Positions 25,701 through 38,800 of a DNA stretch of 64,000 nucleotides are shown piece by piece. Origin of the DNA: Acanthococcus lagerstroemiae (lineage: Eukaryota; Arthropoda; Insecta; Hemiptera; Eriococcidae); contig CM063107.1 in assembly GCA_031841125.1 (NCBI GenBank), positions 65,979,814 to 66,043,813 on the forward strand, given 5' to 3'. Within the stretch, counting starts at the first letter, position 1; the number at the start of each line of letters is the position of its first letter. A program made the translations under genes and the position numbers. The notes beneath the pieces were generated by a model, which searched no databases, was not told the origin of the DNA, and saw only the letters and a list, made by a program, of their open reading frames with translations.

Positions 25701-28700
25701 TACAACCAAGGGGCAGTACACTGAAGAGGTAACAGACATCAACAGAGCTGAATTGTCAGCCTTCGATCTTGAAGGGGCTACACCAGTTTTGAAGTGCACA
25801 ACTTCCAATTCTTTATCCTCCAATTTTCGAGATAGGCAACACGTTGAATAATGGCTTCTATTTCGTTTTCAGTGTACTCTACGGGTACTCTTCAAAAGAG
25901 GTTGCAAGGAGGTTTTCAAAGACGAAATTCGATTTCAAAATTTGAAAATTTTTGTAAAATTCCAGACCCCCTTATTTAGACTGCTGATTGGTTCAAAAAT
26001 GGAATGTAGTATTCGGAACTAGCGACCAATAAAATTTCATTTAGACAGTTCGTTCGATTCAACTTGGTTCATCTGAAGTCAGTGTTTGATTAGATGGAGT
26101 CAAATTTTCTTAATGATTCATATTCTTCGATACCGGTTTTCCAGCAATGTGCACGAAAATGATCTCAAAATTACAGTAAAAGTTATTAGTTTTCGTCATA
26201 AAATTTGAATATTGTGCCTTAAACACCTTCTAATAAATTGTATGAAATACAGGATGTAGAGAGTCGAGAGGTATTGGCTCTCGGCTCCGGGTCAGTCTAA
26301 TACAGCAACAACGGCATTGGATGTAAAGAATGTAGAGATATGGAAAGATCTGGTTTCATTAATCTTAGCTCTCGGTTTCGTCTTTTCAGCTCTACCTGAG
26401 GGGAGGGGCTGTCTGCTTGCCTGTCTGCTTATCTTTTGTTCTGCCGATCTCGTTAACTACCTGCTAACCAGACATCGTCTTCTTGTTTGCCTAACTATCT
26501 ATCTGCACATCCGTCCACCAACCTACCTGGTTAGAGGGATAGTTGATTGACTGGTTCTCTATTTGTCTGTCTTTTTAAACCGTAGGCTGTCGTCCCGTCT
26601 CCCTGTGAGACTAGATTCGAGAGTCAGAAAAGTCACGAAAAAAGATGGATATGGACAACGTTCAGAAAGTCTATGGATGCATATATTCGGCATTCGTTCT
26701 TGTTTTGATGTCTAGTACTGTTAGATTTTACTAATTTTACGGAAAATGGCCCTTTTTATGTAATACATCGACAACAGCCAGTATTTCTTTTCAGAAGAAA
26801 GTCCTCGCACATTGATCAATAATAGTATACTCACGTTAGATCGAACTTCTCCATGTTACTTTTGACAATATCCAGTGTTATTTTCGATTTCAGCGATTCA
26901 AACAGATACAATTCGAAAAGAGCGATAATCTTCAGTGTCCAGCAGGCACCGGCCTGTTTGTACAAATTCGTGGCCTTCTCTAAGCCGGCCACTTTCTGCA
27001 GCAGAAACTTCAATCCCGGCCGCGAATCGAATGATATCGCGTTTTCGTATGAAAATTCCAGGCAGTCGAATAGGATCTGTATGTGGAACTGGTTCATGTA
27101 CGAAGTGGATCCGTATAGTTTTGGTTCATTCTTGGTGTCATTTTTATCTGGTCTCGAAGTTGAAGGAGTTTGGAGGAGAACATTCGCCAAGCTATAATGA
27201 AAAGATAGTACGAGTTTATCAAGTTATTCAGACTGTCCACCACCTGAGATGTTACATTTTTAGCATAGTAACTTTTTGCTATCTCTTTGGGGCAACATTC
27301 TGTCTGAAAAGTGACTCATACCCCCAACAAAAAGGCAATTCCAAGCGCATTCCAAATAATTGAAAACTGTAATTTCACTACATCGTCCAATTCATATTCG
27401 TAATTGCACTATCATAAGAATCAGTACCATCATAGATCTCTTGTTTTCCCCAACAGGAGCATACCGAAGGGAAATGAAGGGGGAAGAAACCCAACATTTT
27501 TCAACTAGGAAGCCCCCAAACCTCACGAAGTCTCGAATTTCCCAACTGAAGCCAATTATCACGTCTTTGGGGACGAGACCTCCTTCGGTACGAACCTGTT
27601 AGCCAACCAATACCAAAATACCCCAAGCCAGTAAGAGTATATCCAAACCTCGGAACAATTCGCGGTGTGCCTTGAATCAGCAACGTGGCTATAGTCTGCA
27701 ACAGCAACTGGTTGGCCAACAAGCCAATCACGATGTTTCGGTACGGAATACGAATTACATGCTGATTTTGCTGAGACTCGCTGCCCGAGCACAGAAGTAG
27801 CACGTAACTTCTTTCTTCGTCAACTTCACAGTCGGACTGTTTGAAACTGTCGTACTGATTTTCGAGTAGAAATATCTGTTATGAAATTCAAAACACATGA
27901 AAAATTGTACGAACCAAAGCACAGCAAGATCGACAGGGAATTTACAAGTGCAAGGAGGGCATCGTACAAACAAAAACGGGATAGAGAAGCATTATTCTTT
28001 AGATATTTCACAAGTTGGAAAAACTGAGTCCTAGTTACCAAAATAGACAAAGGACATTTTTTTATTGCTTCTCGCTCGTTGGTGCTGGTTGTTGATTTCA
28101 AAAGTCAATTTTTCATTTAGCAGAACTGAAATGTGTTGATGTGTATGCAGTTGGTAAAATTGAATTCCCCCCCCCCCCCAAAAAAAAAAAAACAACGAAA
28201 ACTAGTTCCTGTTCATCCTTTTTATCTATTCAACTCTAAATACATCACTAAAAAAAATACAAAAGTAGAGCCCGCCAAAGGTTTCTATCTGGAAAATATC
28301 CTGGCCTGTCCAACAAATAGGAAAAAATGAAAAAGTTAAGACCCCCTCTTTCGCTCGCCAGTCTGACTTATTTCACCCTTTCCCCTTTTCTAATTTGATA
28401 AAATCTGTTCACGGATTCTGTAATTTGATTTTCATGAGTAGCATAGAGTGTTTCACAATAATTAGAAGAAACTTCACTCGGCCTTAGTTTTGAATGTGTT
28501 CATCGAAACTGTGAGGTCAAATATCAGTTGTTAATATGTACTTTAAAAAAACTGATGGGGCAATTCTGTTTCCTTTCTCGCTACACCGAACAGCCTCAAA
28601 TTTTTCGGATGTGCAAACACCTTGCAGTATTGAAAGTAATTTTGCAAATGAATTTATGAGAACCAAAAGGGGGAAAGCCCATTCTTTGCATTTTTTAGGA

Positions 28701-29791
28701 GACACAAAAAACTGATTTATTCGAAAACCCGAAAATCATGGGAAACGTGTTTCAGGGCATTGAAAGAGAACCACAAGACACAACTTTTAAGGCACTTATG
28801 AAAAACAATGTTTCAGGTGCACCGGAGATATGCCTCCTGACAGAAAGTAGACTTAGCCCCTTTTTGGTTCTCAATCTGAAATTTTTCTCTTTTCGCCGGG
28901 AATCGAATATGGAACTTGTTCCTATACTTGAGTGTATCACTTTAGCTTTGATGCCACTTGAATTGACCGAAGTCTCTGAGAGTTATACAATTTTCAGTAC
29001 ATGGCTTTTCCAGATAGCGAAAGTTTAGAACCAGGCATTTCACAATTCGGTATGTTTACTAGCTCATATCAACATGGGTGTAGCTAGAACTTTTTCCAGG
29101 GGGAGGGGGGGAGGGTAGAATTATATTGGCGCCAGTCACACATTTTCGTTGTCTAGCGTATAGGCCTCTAGGCACATCCTATTTTCTGCGAATTTTATTC
29201 AGTTGGCTTTAAATATTCGAAAATAATCTTGTGAGCACTGGAACATTTTTTTTTTAATCCAGGGGACAATTGCCTCCCTTTGCCTCTCGCTGGCTACGCC
29301 CATGCACATCAGTAAATAATACAGGCGTAGATGAACGTTAGCGGAATTGCATTGGACTTCCTTTTGGTTCCCAATGCAATAGTGCAACGTTGCCAAAAAG
29401 CACTTTCCCGGCGGTTTGCGAAATTTCAACCACACCAGTCGATATGCGAACCGAGATACTTCAATACCCGATTTCTGTCAGAAAGTCAAAAACGATAACT
29501 TTGAACTTTCCCTCCTTTTGGTTCTCACCGATTCAAATATATTGCCTATCGAGGGATTCAAAAGGGCAACAAGAATATCTAACTGCAATTTTTGTTTGTA
29601 CATCTGAATTAAAATATGGAAACGTAATTGGAAAAGACCCAACAATGAAACAGCACGATAGCTCTTGTTGAGCACATAATCACATGTTGCGGCAACAAAT
29701 TAGATGTTGCCTACTTTGAAAAACTGAAGGGGTCATTCGTTTTTTTTCTTATATGAAATGGCGTAAAACTTGAAAACTTTACCATGTTCAC

Positions 29792-29822
<31 letters not shown>

Positions 29823-32800
29823 ATTTGATTTTTACTCATTGTATTGGTTGGTAATTGGACCGTTTCAAGATTTGTAATTTTCGAGGGGGGGGGTATGCGT
29901 TTTCATAGTCGGAATTTTTTGTGCATATGGATAACCGATTGGCGATCGGCAAACAATTGTATTCTTATCACGATTCTTATGACCTTTCTGATTTAACATT
30001 AAAATCAACAAGTGATATGACAGGGTGCCTACTAGAACTGATAAGTAGAAAAAGATACTTTTGGATGACATTTATCCAAATTTTTAGTACCGTCAAAAAA
30101 TGTTACTTTCTCCAATTGCTTCCCTACATTATGTAGCATTTAAAATATTACTCTTCTTCTTTCTTTCTATTTCATTCATACTAGCTACTCATTAGCTAAG
30201 GTCTGTACAATTAACTTATGTTATTTTGGCAATTCTTTCCTAACTATTTAATAGAGCAAACATTTTTTAGACATCTAATGACCTATTTTCAAAATAAATG
30301 ACTTCAGATGACTAAGATGACTTAGATAACCGGTAGAACCCTGTGAATATAAACAGAATAAGATCACGATAATTAAGATTAACAAGGCGGCCACTCAATT
30401 TTCTTTTTCAAAAAAGTTGAAAAAGTAACTAAAATTACCAAAAAAAGTGACCATTAGGTATCAGGCCAACACGCTACTTTTTTCAAAGACTTCTTAAAAA
30501 TAGTATATTATTATAAAGTAGTAGGCACATCTATGGAAAAAAGTGATGCAAAGAAGTTTCTGTAGGTTTCTTCTTCTCTCATTTCTTAAATCGATCGCTC
30601 ATATTTTCTGACTCGAAAAAACATTTAATCATTTCTTGTAATTCTAATTCAAATGTGTAATATTGTAATTATTTAACAATTCCGAATGAAGTTTCTGTTT
30701 TAAGTTTAAGAAATTCGAATAAATGGTTTTGTTTTTGAATTTCATAATTTAGAATAATTTTTATTAAATAAAAGTTCAAATTCTTCACGATAATTTATCA
30801 GGTTTACCATCCATTTCCTTTCATTTTCCCCTGTAAAACGATACCCATATTACGTGAGACAGTGTTGGACAAACAGTATTCAAATACAGCAACTACTAAA
30901 TACAACTACTAGTTACACAAAGTATTCGTAACTACAGCTACGATATTGTAGTTTGAATTCGTTCATATTTGCGAATACAGATGGAGTAGTTGTATTCGTG
31001 AGAAGACGAATACAGATACTTTTTCCCAAAAAATTACTGCAGCTCAATTTTGATGACGGATTTGAATTTGTCACCAGAAATTAAGTAATTGACACCATTT
31101 TCGAGACCGAGATTTCCAAAAAATTTTTCGCAACAAAAAACGCAAAATGATGAAGAAATTTTCAAAGTTGGAAAATAGTCAAAAATTGTAAGTTAACGAA
31201 TGCTTCCCACTCAATTCTTCACGCTGAGTCAAATTCGTTCTTCAAATCTAGCGATGTCACTCCAAAATGTTGGTCAAATTGGTCAAAAAATGTCTCTAGC
31301 TCAATTTTGGCGACGAATTTGAATTTGTCACGAGAAATTAAGTAATTAGCACCATTCTTGAGGCCGAATCTCTCCAAAAATGTTTCGCCCCAAAAATCAC
31401 ATGATAGAAAAAATTGGAAAAGAGTCAAAAATTTCAAGTTCACGACTGTCTTTCACTCAATTTTTTACGCTCAGTTCAAATAAAATTTTGCGGTGACGCT
31501 GTGTTTTCGAGATACGTGCCAAAATGTAGGTGAATTGGTCGAGAAATGACTGTAGCCCAATTTTGACAATGGATTTGAATTTGTCACGAGAAATGAAGTA
31601 ATTAGTATCATTACCGAGGCCAAGCCCCCCCCCCCCGAAAAAAAAATTATATCTCCCCAAAAAACATAAGATGATGGAGAAATTTTCCAAATTGGAAAAA
31701 AATCGAAACCTCATAAATCGCAACAATCTCTCACACCTTCTCTAGACTAATTTTTATAACTAATTTAATAAGTTTGATGTAATTTAACAAATAAGATGTA
31801 GACACCGAGATCATAGCCTACAGGCGTTACGTGTCTCGTTAAAATAAAAAAAAAAAAAAATTCTAAGTTCCCAACTGTTTTCTACTCAGTCTTTCACCCC
31901 GAGTTCAAAGTTGCGGTGACGCTCCGTTTTCGAATATACGTTCCGAAATGTTGGCGAAATTGGTCAAAAAATGACTGTAGCCCAATTTTGACAATGGACT
32001 TGAATTTGTTACCAGAAATAAAGTAACTAGCACCATTCCTGAGGCCAAAGCTCTCCGAAAATGTTTCGCTCCAAAAATCACATGACAAAAAATTCTCAAA
32101 TCAAAAATTTCAAGTTTTCGACTGTTTTCCACTCAATTTTTCACAATGAGTTCAAATTCGATTTTTTCCGAGTTTGAAAACTTCTCCATCATGTTGTGTA
32201 TTTTGGGACGAAAAAATTAATTTTCGGAGAGCCTCGGCCTCGGGAATGGGGCTAATAACTTCACTTCTTATGATAAATTAAAATCCGTCGTCAAAATTGA
32301 ACTATACAGTCATTTTGACCAATTTCGCCAACATTTTGGAATGCTCGGATCCTCGGAAACAAAGCGTCGTCGCCAAATTTGAACAAAGAATTTGAACACG
32401 GCTTGAAAAATTGAGTGGAAAACAGTTATGAACTTTGAATTGTCGATTTTTTCCCAATTTTCAAAATTATGAAATGTTTGATTTGTTCTCAAGTTTTCCA
32501 ATTTTTCATTCATGTGTTTTTTGAGGCGAAAAAAGTTTGGGAGAGCTTCGGCTTTGGGAATGGTGCAAATTATTACTCCGGTTTTATTCAAATCCACAGA
32601 TACAGTAGTTGTATTTGCAAACGGATACAACTACGGATACAAAAGAGGGCCTGGGGGAATTTCCACGGGCCTCCTCGTTCCATTCAATTTTTTTTTCCTT
32701 TGTCAAATGGGAAAAAATTATAAGCTACGGGATAAGAGGTTTCTTTCATGGTGTAAGGGGATTGCTGATTTGATGTACAGTATAATGTAGCCGTAAGCGT

Positions 32801-35800
32801 TGAAATTCAGGTCTTTTAAAAATATCGGGCCCTCCGGAAAGTCTGGGCCTGGGGTATTTCCCCCTCCCCCTCCCTCTTGACAGGGTTGGATACAGTATTC
32901 AGTAGTTGTATTCGAATACTGTATCTGTAGTTACAAATACAAAATTTATTTAGATACTGCCCAATACTGACGTGGGAATATTTTTGCATAATGTGACTTT
33001 TTAGGGAATTTTTTGGTAAAATTTCAGCAGAATGAGCTCATAAAATATGCGGATTTCTCCGGTTTTTTTCTTCTTTTTTTTCTAGAGAATATATATTTTA
33101 GAGCCCTAGTGGTTAGTACAGGACATATTGCTCTACTGTCCTACTACTGATCAGTAGGTATGACAGTTTTTGATAGAGAGCGCTACTAAGTTACCAAGTA
33201 TACTATTTCGATTCTAATTTATATTAATTTTATTTTGAAAATGTTCAACACGCTGGCTTCAAATTGTTTTGATTTTTAGAATTCTTCGGAAGAATTTTAA
33301 AGAGTGACTTCTTACATAAAATGTGGCTTCGGTGACCTAATTTTCGAAAGGTGACTTAAGGTAGCAAGTGGCCACCCTGGATTAAAAAATTAATGTGTTT
33401 TCCCTCTTATATCCCAAACTTCCCAACTTATTTGATATTTTTGATTTTAGGATCAAACGATCTTTCACATACGTGATTTAAAGAGACTTGACCAACTACG
33501 AGGTGATAGCATGGACAACGCTCCACAACGCATTGTAGGTTAGCCAAAAAATTGAAGAATACAGTTCCTTCAAAATAATAACAGCGGAAAATTTCATTCT
33601 ATGTTTTTGATACCTCAGAGCCAGTACTGCCATTTTATCTTTTTCGGAGCTAATTCAACTCGTTTAACCCTCATTCAGGAACTCCGAGAATTTTCACTTT
33701 GGTTCCTAGCTCTTAGTTGAATCCTCCTCCTTAAATTTAGCTTCATCATCAAAATTTACTCAACAGATCACTTTCTTCGACTTTCTCTATTTCTAGTTCT
33801 TTCAAGCGTTTTCAAATTCCACAATAAAAGTGCTCTATGCACACTCAGCACGTTGTTCTTTCAGTAAACGCAAGCTCATTTTTAGTTCTTCCAGCAGAAT
33901 TCGTTCATTTAGTACTTTTAACTATTTTAGTATCATCAAGTTTCGTAACAAATTTTCAATCTAACAACATTGTCCATTTAAAATTGACTTGGTATTGACA
34001 TATTGTTCGAGTGAATTGAAGGGGCCATGGAAATTCGCATTCAAACCTACGTCAAGGTTTCAGTTACACGCGAGGTACTCTTTCTCAAAATATAAAAACT
34101 AGTCATTCAGACGAGATGCGTCAGAGAGTTTCAATTTAGCGGGGTTAAAAAAAACTGAGCTGAGCTGAAAAACAAACAAAAAAAGTCTCATAAATCTCCT
34201 TTCTAAAATCTCTAAAGGCGCCGTCCTACCAACTTTTTGAATAGTTTCGGTATTTCTTCCATTTTTTTTTTGGGAGATATAAACGATACAGTGGACCCAT
34301 CTCATCCACACATTTTGAATGGGTACAATATACCTCTGTAACAAATTGATTCGGTTATTTCTTCGACCTGGAAAATGGAGGAAGCAATGAGAAGTTTCAA
34401 ATTTTGCTCTTCCTTGACAAAATTCTGGGTTTCTCAATATCCCGTTGTCCTAGTAAAAGCCCCTTAAATGCTGTCAAATTTATACAAAATTACCCCTTCA
34501 ATTCCTCGACGCAGGCAACATTTTGCAGCACATATGGTAAGCCGCCATCGGGCAAGGTCTTTCACAAGAATGTTGAAACAACTTGTATATACCTGCTGAG
34601 ACAACTGTTTTATCCTGTAATTTTCCTCCGCTGTAGAATCCCTTCTCGCAGCCACCTTCACTTGAGCCATGTCACCATAGAAACTCTGCGAGCACGGATA
34701 AAACGCAGCCATCAACTGCATCAACGGATGAAACGACAGTACACATGCTTTATGTATGGTTAAGCAAGCGATCGTCCACTGCTCCTCGGTAAACATGGAG
34801 CCGGCGCTCAAAATCATGTGCCTGTAATTCCAAACATTTTCATTAACCTAATTACAAAACACAGTCACTAGCCCCGTTTTGCGTCGACGTTTATAAAATG
34901 TAAGTCGAAAAATAGGTTCAACTTTCATCGGTCAAGAATGAAGCGCCTTTTCAATCCAATATTCATTAATGTCAACCGACTAGCTTGCAGAGCTGAATGA
35001 TACATTTACTCTTCACTTCATCCGATTAATAATAAACTCGAACGGAATAACTGAAGGGAAAAAAATTACGAAAAGGAAATACAAGAACACGACGGTGATA
35101 CGGTGAATCAAACAGGACAAGCTACTGTCAGGTGATATTAACCGCAGATTAGGAAAACTATTGACAACTCGAACGGGCAGTCGGTAAATAATGAATATGC
35201 CTACTACAGTTATTCAATATCTCGCCAGCAATATTGATAACAAAGTTACAACAGAAGTTATCGAGAATGGCGATCAGGATGACATATATCTTACGAGTGA
35301 ATGAATAAATCTGAATTCAAGCGAAGAACAAAAAAAAAAAAAAGAACTAGTTTAATCGAGAAAACAAATATTTAGCTGGCGGTGAAAAAGAAGAAGAGGG
35401 AAACACAGGCGATCTAGAGAGAACCAGCTCACGTATAAAAACCTGTCCGGAATACGAAACACAGATTTAGACGTGAAATAATTGCTAACGTAAAATTGAG
35501 AGTAGGAAGATCGATATTTATGAGTAGGCCATGAAGAATTGTTTTTACACGTCGATGCACGCATGCCAAAGTGGCCCCTGAGACACCGCACCCCCGGCAC
35601 CGGAAACTACCCTTTCGGGCGTCGCATCAGTACCGAGAGTCGAATTCGTATTGCCATGAGCCGTACCAAAAAGAGAAGCAAGGAAGGAACCTAAACCCAA
35701 AGTTTTGACATGATCGTAAATTGAAGGATCTTTGTGGTTGCTTATCAACTCTGAAAGTTTGGCAGTTGGCAAATCTGAAATTATTCATCCTCATAACTGC

Positions 35801-38800
35801 GGTTTCTGGATTTAGGTGGATTGATATGTATCCCAAGAAGCCATGACTTTCCTCAAGTCCAGAGAAAGAGGCCTTAAAATAGAATACCTACATTAAGGTC
35901 CTTTTTTTTCACAACTCGTTCAGTCACTAATCCGAATATTTGAAATATCAGGATTATTCAAGAAGGGGAGCTCCTTTCCAGACTTGTAACCAGAGAATTC
36001 ATTTTCAGCCTTTAATGAATTTTCTGAAAATTCTGAACATCGACAGGTAAACTTTGGTGAAACACCAAAAAAAAAAAGCTTTCTTCTGTTCAGCGATTTC
36101 AAAATTACCTAATTGGATCAGTTACCACAGTTTCAAAAATGAATATTTCAATCCCAATAATGAAATATTCAAGAAATTATTATAAGGAATCACAAAGTAA
36201 TACAATTACCTCAAACATGCACAACCCAAGCGAGTGATACTTTCTCTAGAATGTTCAATCAGTTCGATGAACAATACCATGGACTGTTTCAAAATCAATG
36301 TACCTTTCTCAGCACTGCATCTATCTGGAACCGGAAAGAACTTACATCAACTAACGTTTGAAATTAAGAATCTGAAATATCAAGCATGGATAGTTTTGAC
36401 CGGCTGACGAGATGTGTCCAGATACACTGGTAAGAATTTTCAAGAAGTCGGGCTCATGCTATTATTCAACTATTTGTTACAAGGCGATTCAGAAATATGT
36501 AATTCATTGCCATAAATATGAGGTACAGGTACGATGGGTACATCTTTTTGAATCACTCATGGTGGAGAAGGTACATCTCATTTTTTGGCTAGTCGATTTT
36601 CAACTCAGTTTGCTACATGTTTTTGAGTGAACATCTGAACATCAAATAGACTTTTCAGAATAACTCAAGAGTGCAGGGCCGTAGACTGCCTCTTGTATCA
36701 GGGAGGGGACAAATTTCACCAAAATGAGGGATTACGAGTGGATTCTCTTTCTCCGTGGGGAGGGAGCAACCCGAGAGGCCAAAGGAAAATGCCTCCATTT
36801 TCTTTCGCCTACTCTAGACCTGGATGCAAAATGAACAATATGAAGACATGGGGACATAAAACAAACTTAAGGGAGCATCAAAACTTGTTTACATTTTCTT
36901 TAAAAGTCACTAAGACTATATTAAGATTCACTTAGAATAGTTAAGTTTCTTTAAGACAACGTTAAGGTGTTCTAAGACTGGTATTGAGCTTTCGACGATT
37001 TGTTAGGTCTCTGCCAGAACTTTCTATGACTCGTTACGACTCAGGAAAACTTATTTAAAACTTGTAAAGATTTGTTAAGACAGTGTTCAGTCTAGTCAAA
37101 ACTAATGACGATTTTTCAGAACAATGTTAACACTCGTTGAGAATCGTTAGGACTAGTTTATAATTTCTTCAAGACTCACTGAAAATATATCAAGACCTTT
37201 CAAGAATCACTTCTTCAAAATTCCCTACACCTTGAGCCATACTCATGTACAACTTTTACACGCCTTAGATTAATCATCTTCGCACCATAGTAGCTGAACA
37301 AATTCTGTGTCACGGCAGGGGGAGGGGTAATATAGTCGACCAAAGTTCTCTCTTATATGATTTTGTTTGTCAGCCCTGAATCCTTTAACCAGTCTACGAA
37401 CCTCAAGACACGGAGTATTAAAATGGAAGATATTTCTTAGCATTAAATACCAGAAATAGATGAGTAGAAGTTCGTTTAAAAAGTCACCCACCTGATAGAT
37501 GTTGAAAATAGCAAACGATGAGATCAGTGAGATTTCCGCAACATTGTTTAAAGTTCATTAGAGTTGCTGTTTCAGATCTGTCCAAAATAATGTTCGAGGG
37601 CAGTTTACGCAGCCAGTGCTGGACGGTGGGCAACACAATATTGTTGACGCTCAGCAAGGCGAAGTCAATACCTGCAATCAAAGTAAAATCTTGATAGATC
37701 ACTTTGGACACAAGTGAAGACATACGCCATTTTGGCACGGTTCGAGTCAAAATGGCGTATGTTTTCACTCTTATCTATAGGGCTTTAACCTTGATTCAAC
37801 AAATTCCACTTGATACTGACGAAAATCAGTCATTTCTTGTGGAATTCTAATGATTTTTCAATCATGCTACATAAAAATCATCAATAAACGGAATGGGAAC
37901 GCATAGAATTAAAGGTAAACAGTTCGGAACGGAATTAAAATCGATTTTGAAGAATCAGAAAGAGCAGAACGAGAACCTAATCAGTTCGTTCCACCATCCT
38001 CCTACATATCAGATACATTACTGTTCCTATTGCTGTTTCTTACCTTCCTTACAATAATAATGAAGAAGAGCAGTTTTGTTCTCATTTTATTAGTATCTAC
38101 TTATTTTTACTTTATTTCGAATAGTCTTGCGTTCTTGAACACGTTTGTAGTTCAGTTGTACTGAGTAAAAGGCATCATAAAAGTAAGGAAAGGGGTTTCT
38201 TTGAAAAGAGGTGGGTGATCACTGATCAGTTATACTATGCTTCAGTAATGACCTGAGGCCACAAATCATATTTTATTGCGTCCTTGTCTCACATACAGAA
38301 ATAAAGGTTCACGTGGCGTCAAGTTACCCCAGATTTTATTCTTCGACTTGAAAGTTTGCAAAATTTTATTAATTTCTTTTGAAAATGGGAAAACGAAGAG
38401 GAAGGAAGTCATTCCCCGCCTGTATACAAAAGAATTCTGAGTCAATAATTGAGGATGCTACAGTGAGAAATCCTCGAAAGCGGTGCCAAGTAGCCCCATC
38501 TGACGGTATGCATGTGTTCAACCTGAGAGTCATATTTTCGAGAAATTATCAAATTTTGGTTCGACTATTCAGTTTCAGATCAATTTTCTTCATCTTCACT
38601 TCTTCACATATATAACAGTAAACCAGTTAAATATTTTCAATTATTCACAGAACAACAAAATGAAAAAAGAAAACAAACAGAGTAAACTATAAACTGGTTT
38701 CATCTATAACTCTAAAAGAGATCAAAGCAATTGGGATATAAACCTGCACTAGAATGCGCTGCAAAATCCAGAGATGGAAAGCCATATGATAAGACTTTTG

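Noticed and set aside
30860..32969. CRISPR-like or other regular repeat array
   Set aside because: Units are long, divergent, unequally spaced and lie within a eukaryotic hAT-like element.
35352..35836. GC-richer patch with open frames as possible exon
   Set aside because: No splice-site pair in the right phase between exons 26 and 27 and no BIG3 similarity.
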